A stretch of 64,000 nucleotides of DNA from an uncultured Cohaesibacter sp. (GCF_963667045.1 NZ_OY762934.1:4284501-4348500), one strand, 5' to 3'. Positions 32,765-42,427 are shown, counted from the stretch's first letter. Numbers and translations: made by a program. The notes: generated from the sequence alone by a model not told the origin.

Positions 32765-33466
32765 TCAATCCGTCAGCAGGCGATAGCCGATGCCGCGGAT
32801 GGTTTGCAGATAGATGGGATTGGAGGGGTCGGGTTCGATCTTGCGACGCAGGCGGTTGATCTGGACATCGACGGTGCGTTCACCGGTGCCGTCTTCTCCG
32901 GCGAGGGCAAGTCGCGTCACCGTTGCGCCGGGCTGGGCGGCAAACAGGCACAGAAGCTCGCGCTCCCGGTCGGTGAGGCGAATGACATCGTCGCCACATA
33001 GCAGCTCCTGACGCTCGAGCTTGAAGCGGAAGGGGCCGAAGGTGACCTCGTCGATCGGGCTCTGGGGCTGGCTTTCGTTGCGCTTGAGGATGTTGCGGAT
33101 GCGCAGCAGCAGCTCTCGCGGTTCGAAGGGCTTGGAGAGATAGTCGGCGACGCCGATCTCCAGCCCCTGTATGCGGCTTTCCGCTTCGGCTCGGGCTGTC
33201 AGCATCAGGATCGGGACCGGGTTGGTCTTGCACAGATCGGCGGCTAGCTCCATGCCGCTTTCGCCGGGCATCATGACGTCCAGAATGAGCAGATCGAAGG
33301 TGAGGCCGGAAATGGTGTTGCGCGCTTCCTGGGCATTCTGCGCCGTCGTGACGCGAAAGCCGTTCTTTGACAGATAGCGTTGAAGGAGGCTGCGGATGCG
33401 GCTGTCGTCGTCGATCACCAGCAAATGTTGCGCATTGTCCGGCAGAGGTTGGGCGGCGCTTGGCAT
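32765..33466 (-). CDS. OmpR-family response regulator
   Basis: The 233-residue protein has a receiver domain (LLVIDDDSRIRSLLQRYL, phosphorylated aspartate D63 in LLILDVMMPGE, lysine in the YLSKPFEP loop) and a C-terminal winged helix (TDRERELLCLFAAQPGATVTRL and RTVDVQINRLRRKIE). It should receive phosphate from the kinase encoded 38 bp downstream. It lies 13 bp after the MarR gene on the same strand, so the three form an operon. Target genes are not visible. Confidence 0.95.
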   Translation of the reverse strand: MPSAAQPLPDNAQHLLVIDDDSRIRSLLQRYLSKNGFRVTTAQNAQEARNTISGLTFDLLILDVMMPGESGMELAADLCKTNPVPILMLTARAEAESRIQGLEIGVADYLSKPFEPRELLLRIRNILKRNESQPQSPIDEVTFGPFRFKLERQELLCGDDVIRLTDRERELLCLFAAQPGATVTRLALAGEDGTGERTVDVQINRLRRKIEPDPSNPIYLQTIRGIGYRLLTD

Positions 33467-33479
33467 GGGGTCTTGTCTC

Positions 33480-34034
33480 TCACTTGCGCCGGCTTGACGG
33501 GGCCGGCTCGATCACATTCAGGGCTTCCAGTCCATGGTTGAGGCTTCGCACGATAGGACGCCCTTGCGGCTCAATCATGGCATATAGAAAAGCCTTACTA
33601 GCCTGCTTTGTCTCCGGAGGCAAAGTCTGAAGTGCTTCCTCGATGCGGCGGGCCTGACATTTGGAAATTTCCAGCGCCAGCTTCCGGCCCTTGACTGTCG
33701 GATAGAGCATGCGCTGACGGCGGTCAGAGGCACCCTGTTGTTGCGTGATGAAGCCGTCTTCAATGAGCTGCTTGAGAACACGCGCCAGACTCTGCTTGGT
33801 GATTGCCAATATGTCGAGCAGGTTGGCAACCGTGATGCCCGGCCTGCGGTTGACAAAATGCAGCACCCGATGGTGGGCGCGACCGTAAGACAGGGAAGCG
33901 AGCATCGTGTCCGGGTCGGCAACGAAATCCCGGTAGGCGAAAAACAGCAACTCGATCAGCTCAAATGAGATTCCGTCCTCTTCCGACATGGGAAAAGTGA
34001 TTGCATCCGGGCTGTCCACCTCTTTTCTCGTCAT
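33480..34034 (-). CDS. MarR-family transcriptional regulator
   Basis: The 184-residue protein contains a MarR winged helix with AHHRVLHFVNRRPGITVANLLDILAITKQSLARVLKQLIEDGFITQQQGASDRRQRMLYPT, which I cite by its ends (AHHRVLHFVNRRPG and DRRQRMLYPT, residues about 57-115). This sequence pattern and the neighbouring two-component system are like LdtR of rhizobia and Liberibacter, which regulates an L,D-transpeptidase; that match is from memory. It leads the operon with the response regulator and kinase and is divergent from ilvE. Confidence 0.9.
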   Translation of the reverse strand: MTRKEVDSPDAITFPMSEEDGISFELIELLFFAYRDFVADPDTMLASLSYGRAHHRVLHFVNRRPGITVANLLDILAITKQSLARVLKQLIEDGFITQQQGASDRRQRMLYPTVKGRKLALEISKCQARRIEEALQTLPPETKQASKAFLYAMIEPQGRPIVRSLNHGLEALNVIEPAPSSRRK

Positions 34035-34389
34035 TTTTTATTTTTCTCTTCTCGCTGTTGGCTGGCGATTATTGGTTCGGCGTCGCGGGGCTCAATGAGA
34101 AAATTCTTCTCACTATCCCTCAATATATGGTCAAAACCGTTTTGTCATCTGTTATCTGGTGGTGCGCAATATACGTCAGCATTGTTGACTTAAATTATTT
34201 CGTTTGTTACACATACATCATAATCCGCGAAACGATTGTTCAATATTTGATGAAAAATCATCTCGTTTCAATCTTTCGACGGAATGAATGAAATGGAACC
34301 GGCCTGGGTGCAAGAGGAATTTTCAATTTCGTATCCGGGTTGGAATTATCCATCGGCGAAGAACCGACGGAATTGTCAGGAGTGAAACG
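34035..34389. other. Divergent regulatory region between MarR regulator and ilvE
   Basis: No gene is evident in these 355 AT-rich bases. A near-palindrome TGAGAA-N5-TTCTCA (34096-34112) lies 62 bp upstream of the MarR start and could be an operator. TTGACT at 34183 may belong to a promoter for ilvE. Confidence 0.45.
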
Positions 34390-35280
34390 ATGGCCGATTT
34401 AGCATTTGATCAGCGCGAAGGAAGTATCTGGTATAACGGTGAATATGTCGACTGGAAGAACGCGAAAGTTCACGTTCTCAGCCATGGTCTGCATTACGGT
34501 TCTACCGTGTTTGAAGGTGTGCGCGCTTATGGCGGCGAGATTTTCAAGCTCAAGGAACATACCGACCGCCTGATCGCTTCGGCCAAGGCTCTCGGTTTCG
34601 ATCTGCCTTATACCCGCGAAGCGCTGATGCAGATCCAGAAGGACGTTCTGGTCAAGAACAATCTGACCGACGGGTATCTGCGTCCGGTCGCATGGCGCGG
34701 CGCTGAATCCATGGGCATCGGTGCGCATGACTGCAAGATCCATGTTGCTGTTGCCGCATGGGAATGGCCTTCCTACTTCTCTCTGGAAGAGCGCATGAAA
34801 GGGCTGCACCTGATGATCGCCGACTGGCGTCGTCCGGATCCGCGCACCATCCCGTGCAAGGCCAAGGCTGCCGGTCTCTACATGATCTGCACCCTGTCCA
34901 AACATGCCGCCAACGACAAGGGTTTCACCGACGCCATCATGCTCGATCATGAAGGCTATGTTGCAGAAGCAACCGGTGCCAACGTCTTCTTCATCAAGGA
35001 CGGTGTCATCCACACCCCGCGTCCGGACAGCTTCCTTGACGGTATCACCCGCCAGACTGTTATCGAGCTGGCAAAACGTCGCGGCATCGAGGTTCAGGAA
35101 CGCAAGATCCTGCCAGAGGAAATGGCCGACATGGAAGAATGCTTCCTGACCGGCACGGCAGCTGAAATCACGCCGGTCGCCTCGATCAGCCAGTATACCT
35201 TCAAGCCCGGCGCGCTGACCGAACGCCTGATGCATGACTACACCGACGAAGTCACACCAAAGGCCGTCGCAGCAGAGTAA
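34390..35280 (+). CDS. ilvE: Branched-chain amino acid aminotransferase
   Basis: IlvE is a fold-type IV PLP enzyme that transfers the amino group to or from leucine, isoleucine and valine. The 296-residue protein has HVLSHGLHYGSTVFEGVRAY at the N terminus, the PLP lysine K159 in CKAKAAGLYM and EATGANVFFI in the cofactor phosphate region. The ATG at 34390 follows AGGAG. It is transcribed alone and followed by a strong terminator. Confidence 0.97.
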   Translation: MADLAFDQREGSIWYNGEYVDWKNAKVHVLSHGLHYGSTVFEGVRAYGGEIFKLKEHTDRLIASAKALGFDLPYTREALMQIQKDVLVKNNLTDGYLRPVAWRGAESMGIGAHDCKIHVAVAAWEWPSYFSLEERMKGLHLMIADWRRPDPRTIPCKAKAAGLYMICTLSKHAANDKGFTDAIMLDHEGYVAEATGANVFFIKDGVIHTPRPDSFLDGITRQTVIELAKRRGIEVQERKILPEEMADMEECFLTGTAAEITPVASISQYTFKPGALTERLMHDYTDEVTPKAVAAE

Positions 35281-35305
35281 TAACAATCACCTTCCAAGAC
35301 GGGCA

Positions 35306-35341
35306 AGCGCCGCATGCACAAACATGCGGCGCTTTCTTTTT
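35306..35341 (+). terminator. Rho-independent terminator of ilvE
   Basis: AGCGCCGCATG pairs perfectly with CATGCGGCGCT and is followed by TTTCTTTTTG. Confidence 0.88.
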
Positions 35342-35615
35342 GTCAGGGAGGCGGCTGGTTGTTATTGTAGGTCTGCTTGGAGCCCTTTCGGGACCTTGAG
35401 TCTGCGACGTTTCTCGACTGGAAAATTACATCTATAAATAAGCGAAAAACTCAACAACAACTGAAATATGTTCAATGCAACGATCTCGCCAACAGGCTGT
35501 TACAAATCACAAAGACTTATCCTATTGAATTAGCTTTTGTGCAATCATGCAATCAGAAGACGTGCGCAACTTTAAATATCAAAGAAAGCCAATTTGTGGT
35601 GGGGGGACTGAGTTA
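35342..35615. other. AT-rich spacer before the DUF3883 gene
   Basis: These bases have low GC compared with ilvE and moaE on either side and match the composition of the following gene. I saw no tRNA, direct repeat or transposase remnant that would mark an insertion boundary. Confidence 0.45.
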
Positions 35616-36596
35616 ATGGCTGAAGAAAAACTTCTGTATATAAATGTTGCATGGATGACTTATTATATGGGGCCAAATGGAGACAAAGCCGAAGGAAATT
35701 TTGGCTATATGAAAGAAAACCCCGGCGCTGTTGTTCATGAGAGTTGGAACTTTAAGCCCATAAATGGGAAGGTTTATGGTTATGTTCCTCGCTCCGCAAG
35801 GATCGATATTGCAAACCTTGGTGCAACACTAGAAGACCAACTGATTGAAAATGTGACAGTTGTTTGGATATCTAGAGACCCCCGTGTAAAGAAGACTGTA
35901 ATTGTTGGATGGTACCGGAATGCGACAATTCACCGGCGGGCTGACCACATCCGTAAAAAACGCAATCAATACATTTCTGTAGGATATCAAATAGAGGCCC
36001 CAGAAGAACATACAGTTCTATTGTCCACTGATGCTAGAGTTTTCAAAATTCCAACTGGTAACAAAAAGGGAAGTTTAGGACAAAGTCCAATTTGGTACGG
36101 TAGTAATCAAGCGTTTAATCGTGATGTACTTAGGTACATCAAAAATGGCGGCCTCAAACCCAAATCAAAACCTAATTCATCAAACCCTGAGCTGCGTCGC
36201 CTTGTAGAGCAAGCAGCTATTAATCACGCAATCGCACACTTCTCGTCACCAGATGGTGGAGCGCGAGACGTTGTCTCTGTCGAAAAAGACGGTGTTGGAT
36301 GGGATTTGGAAGCAAGGGACCAGAATGACGAAGTGCTCAAAATCGAAGTTAAAGGTTTGTCTGGTCATGAACTGAAGGTCGAGCTTACTCCAAACGAATA
36401 TGAGAAAATGTGTTCGAAAGAGCACAGGAAAGACTATGTAATCTACGTTTTGCTTGATGCTCTTTCTGATCAACCAATTGCCCGCATTTTCAGGTTTGAT
36501 GCAATTTTGTCAAAACGAAAAGATCTTGTATGGACCAACGTTGGAGGACAGCGACTAAAGATCGAACCAAGAGTTGGAGCTCGTTTAACTATCTAG
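35616..36596 (+). CDS. DUF3883 domain protein, putative nuclease with unknown N-terminal domain
   Basis: The 326-residue protein has two parts. Residues about 6-165 form a beta-rich domain (INVAWMTYYMG, VVWISRDPRVKKTVIVGWYRNATIHRR) that I recall also being attached to HNH nucleases in other bacteria; it may be a PUA-like nucleic-acid reader. Residues about 190-310 fit DUF3883, a PD-(D/E)XK-like fold common in defence loci, with D230 in GVGWD and E244-V-K246 as the D...ExK catalytic set. The gene is AT-rich and codon use differs from its neighbours, so transfer is likely. It is alone, without a methylase or helicase. A GGGGGA site precedes the ATG at 35616. Confidence 0.8.
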   Translation: MAEEKLLYINVAWMTYYMGPNGDKAEGNFGYMKENPGAVVHESWNFKPINGKVYGYVPRSARIDIANLGATLEDQLIENVTVVWISRDPRVKKTVIVGWYRNATIHRRADHIRKKRNQYISVGYQIEAPEEHTVLLSTDARVFKIPTGNKKGSLGQSPIWYGSNQAFNRDVLRYIKNGGLKPKSKPNSSNPELRRLVEQAAINHAIAHFSSPDGGARDVVSVEKDGVGWDLEARDQNDEVLKIEVKGLSGHELKVELTPNEYEKMCSKEHRKDYVIYVLLDALSDQPIARIFRFDAILSKRKDLVWTNVGGQRLKIEPRVGARLTI

Positions 36597-36713
36597 AGCA
36601 AGGAATCACACAAGTTAGTTGGAACGGTAAATAGCGAACGTCAAAAATGTCCGCAAGGTTGCTACTTCTGCCGTTGGTAAAGCGCGTATCAATCTGCACA
36701 TGCTGTGTCACGG

Positions 36714-37169
36714 CTATTGCCAGCGCAGCCGGGCTTCGTCGTCTTCATCTTTCGCTGCAACCCAGCTGGCCTCTCCTTGCTCGGTGCGTTCCTTCTTCCA
36801 GAAGGGAGCGCGACTCTTGAGGAAGTCCATGATGAATTCGGCCGCTTCGAAGGCGACCTGACGATGGGAGGACAGGGTGATCACCAGAACGATCCTGTCA
36901 CCGGGTGTCAATGTTCCAAAACGGTGGATGATGCGTGTGTCGGTGAGGGCGGGCCAGCGGCTGCGGGCCTGCTGCTCGATGCGCTCAAGCTCGTTTTGTG
37001 CCATCGCCGGATAGTGCTCAAGCGTCATGTCCAGAATGCGCTGGTCATGCACCATGTCACGGACAAGCCCGGTGAAGGTAACCGCAGCCCCAACCGAGGT
37101 GCGCCCGTCGACCAGACGATCGATTTCCGCCGAGATGTCAAAATCCTCACGTTGCAGCGAAACAGTCAT
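36714..37169 (-). CDS. moaE: Molybdopterin synthase catalytic subunit
   Basis: MoaE is the large subunit of molybdopterin synthase, which puts two sulfurs on cyclic pyranopterin monophosphate. The 151-residue protein has GAAVTFTGLVRDM, LEHYPAMAQNELERI, IIHRFGTLTPGDRIVLV and the conserved C-terminal FWKKE with the active-site lysine. It follows moaD on the - strand in the uvrC-pgsA-moaD-moaE order typical for Hyphomicrobiales. Confidence 0.96.
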   Translation of the reverse strand: MTVSLQREDFDISAEIDRLVDGRTSVGAAVTFTGLVRDMVHDQRILDMTLEHYPAMAQNELERIEQQARSRWPALTDTRIIHRFGTLTPGDRIVLVITLSSHRQVAFEAAEFIMDFLKSRAPFWKKERTEQGEASWVAAKDEDDEARLRWQ

Positions 37170-37236
37170 GGTGGGGTCCTGAGTGGGTGAGGGCTGGATG
37201 GTGGGCTGAGGATAGCGATAGCCGGGTGCGTTGGTC

Positions 37237-37488
37237 TCAACCGCCGGTCATTGGCGGGAAGAAGGCGATTTCCTCGGCGTCGCTGACGGGTTCGTCATGC
37301 TCGGCATGGAACTGATCGAGCGCCACCCGCACGGTTTCCGGCTCGGCAAAGGCACGGGCATATCCTTCACCACGGGACTGCTGCCAGTCGATGAGGTCGC
37401 GGACATTCTTGACGCTGGCGGGAAGAGCGATCTGTTCTTCATTCAGGCCGATATGCTCTCTTAGCCAGGCGAAATAGACAAGTTTCAT
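37237..37488 (-). CDS. moaD: Molybdopterin synthase sulfur carrier subunit
   Basis: The 83-residue ubiquitin-like protein ends with PPMTGG; the terminal diglycine is thiocarboxylated and donates sulfur to MoaE. The start has GGGAG in front. It lies between pgsA and moaE. Confidence 0.96.
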   Translation of the reverse strand: MKLVYFAWLREHIGLNEEQIALPASVKNVRDLIDWQQSRGEGYARAFAEPETVRVALDQFHAEHDEPVSDAEEIAFFPPMTGG

Positions 37489-37569
37489 GATGGATCTCCC
37501 GGTGCGACGGTGTTAATGGCAATCGTTGGCAACCGCTGAGCGGATGGTTGCGATTGCCCTCACAAACTA

Positions 37570-38145
37570 TCAGTCTTCAAGGAGATATTGCAAGCCCGCC
37601 CGGAAATAGTCATACCCGGTATAGAGGGTCAGGAGAGCGGAAATCCAGAGCAGCGTCAGGCCGAGATCGGAAACAAACGGCCAGACCTTGTCGCCCGCAG
37701 GGCCTGCCAGCAGAAAGCCGATGGCGACCAGCTGAGCGGTTGTTTTCCACTTGGCCAGCCGGGTCACAGGCACGCTGACCTGCAGACTGGCAAGGAATTC
37801 GCGCAGGCCCGAGACGAGAATCTCGCGGCAGAGGATGATCACGCCAGCCCAGATATGGATCGAGGACAGGGTGTGGTCATTGGTGAGCATCAGGATGCTG
37901 ACCGACACCAGCAGCTTGTCGGCAATCGGGTCGAGCATGCGGCCAAGAGCGGACTGAAGGTTCCAGCGGCGGGCCAGATAGCCATCAAAGAAATCGGTAA
38001 TTGCCGCGGCGCTGAAAAGCGCCAGAGCGGTCCAGCGGGCCCAGTCATGGGTTGGCCAAAGCATGCACACGACAATCGCCGGAACCGCTGCGATGCGGGC
38101 GATCGTCAGACTGTTTGGAATATTGAAGGTTTTTGAGCCGGTCAT
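37570..38145 (-). CDS. pgsA: CDP-diacylglycerol-glycerol-3-phosphate 3-phosphatidyltransferase
   Basis: PgsA makes phosphatidylglycerol phosphate, the committed step to phosphatidylglycerol and cardiolipin. The 191-residue polytopic protein has the CDP-alcohol phosphotransferase motif in AAAITDFFDGYLARRWN followed by GRMLDPIADKLL, with the spaced aspartates that bind metal and CDP. I use the ATG at 38145 because it gives the usual start NIPNSLTIARI; a TTG at 38199 would extend it. It follows uvrC. Confidence 0.96.
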   Translation of the reverse strand: MTGSKTFNIPNSLTIARIAAVPAIVVCMLWPTHDWARWTALALFSAAAITDFFDGYLARRWNLQSALGRMLDPIADKLLVSVSILMLTNDHTLSSIHIWAGVIILCREILVSGLREFLASLQVSVPVTRLAKWKTTAQLVAIGFLLAGPAGDKVWPFVSDLGLTLLWISALLTLYTGYDYFRAGLQYLLED

Positions 38146-38249
38146 GGCGGGCAGCTCTCTTCTAAGACTGGGTTGGTGGAAATTATCACGCCCCTTCAAA
38201 GCACGTCCAGTGCATTCTCGTCAATGCGGCTAACCGGTCGGATGGCAAA

Positions 38250-40319
38250 TCAGCTGTCATCGTCGTGGAAATAGGCGTGGATCGATTTGGCCATCTGTTC
38301 GGATATGCCATCAACGGCGAGCAGGTCGGAGAGGGCGGCGCTGCGGACGGCCTTTGCCGTGCCGAAATGATGCAACAGGGCGCGTTTGCGGGCCGGTCCG
38401 ATGCCTGGAATATCCTCAAGCCCGGTCTGGGAAATGGCCTTCGAGCGGCGGGCCCTGTGGGTGCCGATGGCAAAGCGGTGGGCCTCGTCGCGCAGGCGCT
38501 GGATGAAATAGAGCACCGGATCGCGCAAGGGCAGCATGAAGCTTTCCTTGCCGGGGACGAAGAAATGCTCGCGGCCGGCATCCCGGTCCGGCCCCTTGGC
38601 AACGCCAACCATCGGCAGATCGTGGATGCCGAGATCGGCAAGGATCTCGCGTACAGCATTCAGCTGACCAAGGCCACCGTCGATCAGCAACAGGTCGGGC
38701 CAGGCCGGGTCGGGCATGTGGCCGTTTTTGCCCTCATTGCTCTTTTCTTCCGCTTCGCTGGCCGCCGGCCTCGGGCCGTTCTCCTTGAGCAGGCGGGAGA
38801 AGCGGCGCTGCAACACCTCGCGCATCATGCCGAAGTCGTCGCCGGGGGTGATGTCTGTCGACTTGATGTTGAACTTGCGATACTGGTTCTTCATGAAGCC
38901 TTCCGGCCCGGCCACGATCATGCCGCCAACAGCATTGGTGCCCTGAATGTGGCTGTTGTCATAGACTTCGATGCGATTGGGTCTGGCCGGCAGGTCGAAT
39001 ACTTCGGCCACGCCGTCGAGCAGGCGGGTCTGGCTGGAGGTCTCGGCAAGCCGCCGCCCCAGGGCTTCGCGGGCGTTGGCCAGTGCATGATCGACCAGCT
39101 CCTTCTTTTCGCCCCGCTGTGGAACCAGAATAGAAACCTTTTGCTCGGACTTGCTGGTCAGCGCTTCGGCCACTAGGTCCTGTTCCTCGATGGCGTGCGA
39201 GAGCAGCACGAGACGCGGGCAGGGCTTGTTGTCATAGAACTGAGCGACGAAGGCGCTGAGCACCTCGACCTCGTCCTGTGTCTTGTCGGCCTTGGGGAAA
39301 TAGGCGCGGTTGCCCCAGTTCTGCCCGGTGCGGAAGAAGAAGACCTGAATGCAGGTCTGGCCACCGTCCTGATAACAGGCGAACACATCCGCTTCATCGG
39401 TATTCTGAGGGTTGATGCCCTGGTGGGACTGGATGTGACTGAGAGCGGCGAGCCTGTCGCGATAGATGGCGGCGCGTTCGAAATCCAGCTGTTCGGAGGC
39501 TTCCTGCATGCGCTCGGAAATTTCCTTGCGCACGGTCTGGCTCTTGCCGGTCAGGAACAGCTGGGCTTCCTTGACCAGTTCGGCATAGCCTTGGGGTGAA
39601 ATCTCTCCGGTGCAGGGCGCGGCACAACGCTTGATCTGGTGTAGCAGGCAGGGTCTGGTGCGGCTCTCGTAGACGGAGTCGGTGCAGGTGCGCAAAAGGA
39701 AGGCCTTTTGCAGCGCATTGATGGTGTCATTCACCGCGCTGGCCGAGGCAAACGGGCCGTAGTATTTGGCCTTGCGCTTGCGAGCGCCGCGATGCTTGGC
39801 GATTTGGGGGGCTTCATGATCCTCACCGATGAGGATGTAGGGGAAGCTCTTGTCGTCACGCAGCAGCACGTTGAAGCGGGGTCTGAGGCGTTTGATCAGG
39901 TTTGCTTCCAGCAGCAGGGCCTCGGTTTCCGTTGCCGTGGTGACGAACTCCATGCTGGCGGTCAACTGGATCATGCGCAGGATGCGGTTGGTCTGGTTGC
40001 CGAGGCGGGAGTAATTGGTGACACGCTTCTTGAGATTCTTGGCCTTGCCGACATAGAGCACATCGCCGTTGGCGTTGAGCATGCGATAGACACCGGGATT
40101 GCCTGGCAAGCGGCGCACGAAGTCGGCGATGATATCAAAACCCGTGCGGCGTTTCTCCGGCTTGCCGGTCGTTTGCAACTCTTCAGATTTCAAGGCTTCA
40201 TCCGGCGCCGGAATCGCATCTGATTCAAGAGCCTCATCGGCCATCTGGCCGCCTTGTGCCTCATTCGTGAGAGGGGCATCCGGTGTGTCGGTCTGGGAAG
40301 TGATGGTCTCGTCGCTCAT
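38250..40319 (-). CDS. uvrC: Excinuclease ABC subunit C
   Basis: UvrC makes the two incisions in nucleotide excision repair. The 689-residue protein has an acidic N-terminal extension (about 60 residues), the GIY-YIG nuclease domain ([27 protein letters not shown]), a UvrBC-interaction motif ([24 protein letters not shown]), the C-terminal RNase H-like nuclease ([26 protein letters not shown]) and a helix-hairpin-helix end ([17 protein letters not shown]). It leads the uvrC-pgsA-moaD-moaE group. Confidence 0.97.
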   Translation of the reverse strand: MSDETITSQTDTPDAPLTNEAQGGQMADEALESDAIPAPDEALKSEELQTTGKPEKRRTGFDIIADFVRRLPGNPGVYRMLNANGDVLYVGKAKNLKKRVTNYSRLGNQTNRILRMIQLTASMEFVTTATETEALLLEANLIKRLRPRFNVLLRDDKSFPYILIGEDHEAPQIAKHRGARKRKAKYYGPFASASAVNDTINALQKAFLLRTCTDSVYESRTRPCLLHQIKRCAAPCTGEISPQGYAELVKEAQLFLTGKSQTVRKEISERMQEASEQLDFERAAIYRDRLAALSHIQSHQGINPQNTDEADVFACYQDGGQTCIQVFFFRTGQNWGNRAYFPKADKTQDEVEVLSAFVAQFYDNKPCPRLVLLSHAIEEQDLVAEALTSKSEQKVSILVPQRGEKKELVDHALANAREALGRRLAETSSQTRLLDGVAEVFDLPARPNRIEVYDNSHIQGTNAVGGMIVAGPEGFMKNQYRKFNIKSTDITPGDDFGMMREVLQRRFSRLLKENGPRPAASEAEEKSNEGKNGHMPDPAWPDLLLIDGGLGQLNAVREILADLGIHDLPMVGVAKGPDRDAGREHFFVPGKESFMLPLRDPVLYFIQRLRDEAHRFAIGTHRARRSKAISQTGLEDIPGIGPARKRALLHHFGTAKAVRSAALSDLLAVDGISEQMAKSIHAYFHDDDS

Positions 40320-40431
40320 TGTCTCTGAAAGGGCGTTCCATGATCTGCTCGGGCAGTCTACAGGCTATGACTCGGAACGAAAAGTCAATTCTCCGGGCGC
40401 AGGCCTAGTGCGGTGCTGCCCGGAAATATGG

Positions 40432-41382
40432 TCAGTGGCTGGCAAAAGCGAGGGCTACGTAACCGGCGTAGGCTGCGACCATGATAGCGCCACGTGCCCG
40501 CGTCAGGGGCATCCTGAAGACGGTGAACACCAGCATCAAGAATGCGGTTGCCACCATCACCAAGAGGTCCATGCCGATCACGCGTTCCGGCACGTAGATG
40601 GGGATGAGGGTCGAAGTCAGCCCCATGATGGCAAGGATGTTGAAGATGTTCGAGCCGATGACATTGCCGAATGCCATGGCCCCCTGATTGCGGATCGCTG
40701 CAACAAGGGTTGTGGCCAGCTCAGGCAACGAGGTGCCAAGTGCAACCACGGTAAGGCCGATAACTGCTTCGGAGACCCCCCAGGTACGGGCGATACCGGT
40801 GGCTCCTTCGATGGTGAGATGGCCGCCGAGCGGTAGCCCGATCAGACCGATGACGATGAACAGGATGGCTACGCCGAGGTTCGAAGGGGCTTCCTCAAGG
40901 AGTTCCTCGTCAACCAGATCGCACGGCTCACCACGCTGTTTGCGTGAGGTCCAGACGGTCCAGGTAAGAAAGAAGATCAGCAATGCCAGAAGCACGATGC
41001 CGGAAGAAAGGTCAAGGACGCCCTGCAGGCAAAGGGCCGAGAAGACAATGGAAACTGCGATCATGAAAACGGTGCTTGAGCGCGTGCCGCTTTCACTGCA
41101 CTGGGTGGGGCGGATAAGGGCTGGCAAACCAAGGACAAGCAGAACGTTGGTGATATTGGAGCCAACCACGTTACCGATCGAGATGCCGCCAAGACCCTTG
41201 AACGCGGCGTCCATCGAGATGATCAGTTCTGGCGCCGATGTACCAAACGAGACGATCGTCAAGCCGATGATCAAGGGAGGAATGCTCAGGCGTGTTGCCA
41301 GGGTAATCGCTCCGCGTACAAGCAGGTCGCCTGCAACCAAGAGCAAGACGAGTCCTCCAACGAGGTACAGATACATCATCAT
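40432..41382 (-). CDS. Calcium/sodium antiporter (YrbG/CaCA family)
   Basis: The 316-residue membrane protein has the two inverted alpha repeats of cation exchangers: IVSFGTSAPELIISMDAA with GNVVGSNITNVLLVLG in the first half and VVALGTSLPELATTLVAA with GNVIGSNIFNILAIMG in the second. The glutamates of these repeats bind the ion. Ten membrane segments can be seen. It stands alone, separated from uvrC by 112 bp. The transported ion is inferred from the family. Confidence 0.95.
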   Translation of the reverse strand: MMMYLYLVGGLVLLLVAGDLLVRGAITLATRLSIPPLIIGLTIVSFGTSAPELIISMDAAFKGLGGISIGNVVGSNITNVLLVLGLPALIRPTQCSESGTRSSTVFMIAVSIVFSALCLQGVLDLSSGIVLLALLIFFLTWTVWTSRKQRGEPCDLVDEELLEEAPSNLGVAILFIVIGLIGLPLGGHLTIEGATGIARTWGVSEAVIGLTVVALGTSLPELATTLVAAIRNQGAMAFGNVIGSNIFNILAIMGLTSTLIPIYVPERVIGMDLLVMVATAFLMLVFTVFRMPLTRARGAIMVAAYAGYVALAFASH

Positions 41383-41777
41383 GGGTGGAACTTGATCCGT
41401 TTAATATTCTGCATTGAGCCGCTGACTTACCTGCCGGGTGGTAAGTTGTCAGATCTATATAAGAATGTTGCAGCTTTATTTAAAGATTTGATGTTTATTT
41501 ATTTTTACAAATTTTTTTATAGCTTCGAAAATAATTGACCCGGTTCTGGTGCCTCGACGTGGTGTCTCGACGTGGTGCCTTGCCGCTGTGCTTGCACGCA
41601 TGCTGCCGTCCCTCTATGATCTGGCCAAGACTTCGTGTGGAGATCTTCCCATGATCAGGCACGGAGACTGGGGCTGCATATGTTCGGGCTGCCTCGAACC
41701 TCATTGACCGCGTTCTTTCATTTCCCTTCCTGCCTCTTCCTCAAATGTTTATCCCACCCTCAAAGGATGCCAGATAT
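41383..41777. other. Intergenic region with AT-rich stretch and a short tandem repeat
   Basis: These 395 bases contain no credible gene. A T-rich segment lies at about 41460-41525. A 13-base unit GTGYCTCGACGTG occurs twice in tandem at 41549-41574. A short frame on the - strand (41495-41704) has no family features. Confidence 0.45.
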
Positions 41778-42389
41778 ATGATGATACTTCGCTCATCTTC
41801 AACATCTCCTTTTGTCCGCAAGGTGATCATTGCAGCCAAGCTGCTGGGGCTGTTCGACAAGATCAGCCTGCAGGAAGCCAAGCTGATCGATCCGACCGAC
41901 AGCCTGAGCCAGCAGAATCCTCTGGGCAAGATCCCGGCGCTCATTCTGGACGGGGGAGAGGTTGTGTTCGATTCGTCGGTCATCGTCGATACGCTCGACC
42001 AGATGGCTGGCGGTGGCAAACTCATTCCAGCCGATCCGGTGCGCCGCAGGCAGGTGTTGACCCTGCAGGCCCTGTGTGACGGCATGCTTGATGCCAGCGT
42101 TCTGCTGGTTGCCGAGCAGCGGTTCCGTCTGGAGGCACAGCGCAGTGCCAAATGGGTGGCTCATCAGACGGCGAAGGTGGACAGGGCTTTCAATGCACTT
42201 GAGGCTATGGTGCCTAAGCTGCGGGGTGAGCCGGATGTGGGGCAGATCGCTCTGGCTTGCGCATTGAGCTATCGTGATCTCCGGTTCCCCGATCATGACT
42301 GGCGGGCGATCTATCCGCAGCTGGCTCTTTGGCTCGATGCATTTGGAAAGGCCGTTCCGGCTTTTGCAGAAACGGCCTTCAAGCAATAA
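41778..42389 (+). CDS. Glutathione S-transferase family protein
   Basis: The protein (about 203 residues) has an N-terminal thioredoxin-like GST domain with SSTSPFVRKVIIAAKLLGL (the serine is the likely glutathione-contacting residue), the cis-proline segment NPLGKIPALIL and DSSVIVDTLDQM, then a helical C-terminal domain. The likely start is the ATG at 41778 or the next codon at 41781, with AAAGGA upstream. GSTs conjugate or reduce with glutathione; the substrate is unknown. Confidence 0.9.
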   Translation: MMILRSSSTSPFVRKVIIAAKLLGLFDKISLQEAKLIDPTDSLSQQNPLGKIPALILDGGEVVFDSSVIVDTLDQMAGGGKLIPADPVRRRQVLTLQALCDGMLDASVLLVAEQRFRLEAQRSAKWVAHQTAKVDRAFNALEAMVPKLRGEPDVGQIALACALSYRDLRFPDHDWRAIYPQLALWLDAFGKAVPAFAETAFKQ

Positions 42390-42394
42390 CACAG

Positions 42395-42427
42395 AAAAGC
42401 CCGGCGACCTGCGTCGGGCTGGCTTTC
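42395..42427 (+). terminator. Probable rho-independent terminator of the GST gene
   Basis: AAAGCCCGGCGAC and GTCGGGCTGGCTTT form an imperfect GC-rich stem six bases after the stop; the following T run is short. Confidence 0.55.

Noticed and set aside
35342-36700. Boundaries of a genomic island around the DUF3883 gene
   Set aside because: Composition differs from the neighbours, but I found no tRNA, integrase, direct repeats or transposase remnants, so I do not call a mobile element.
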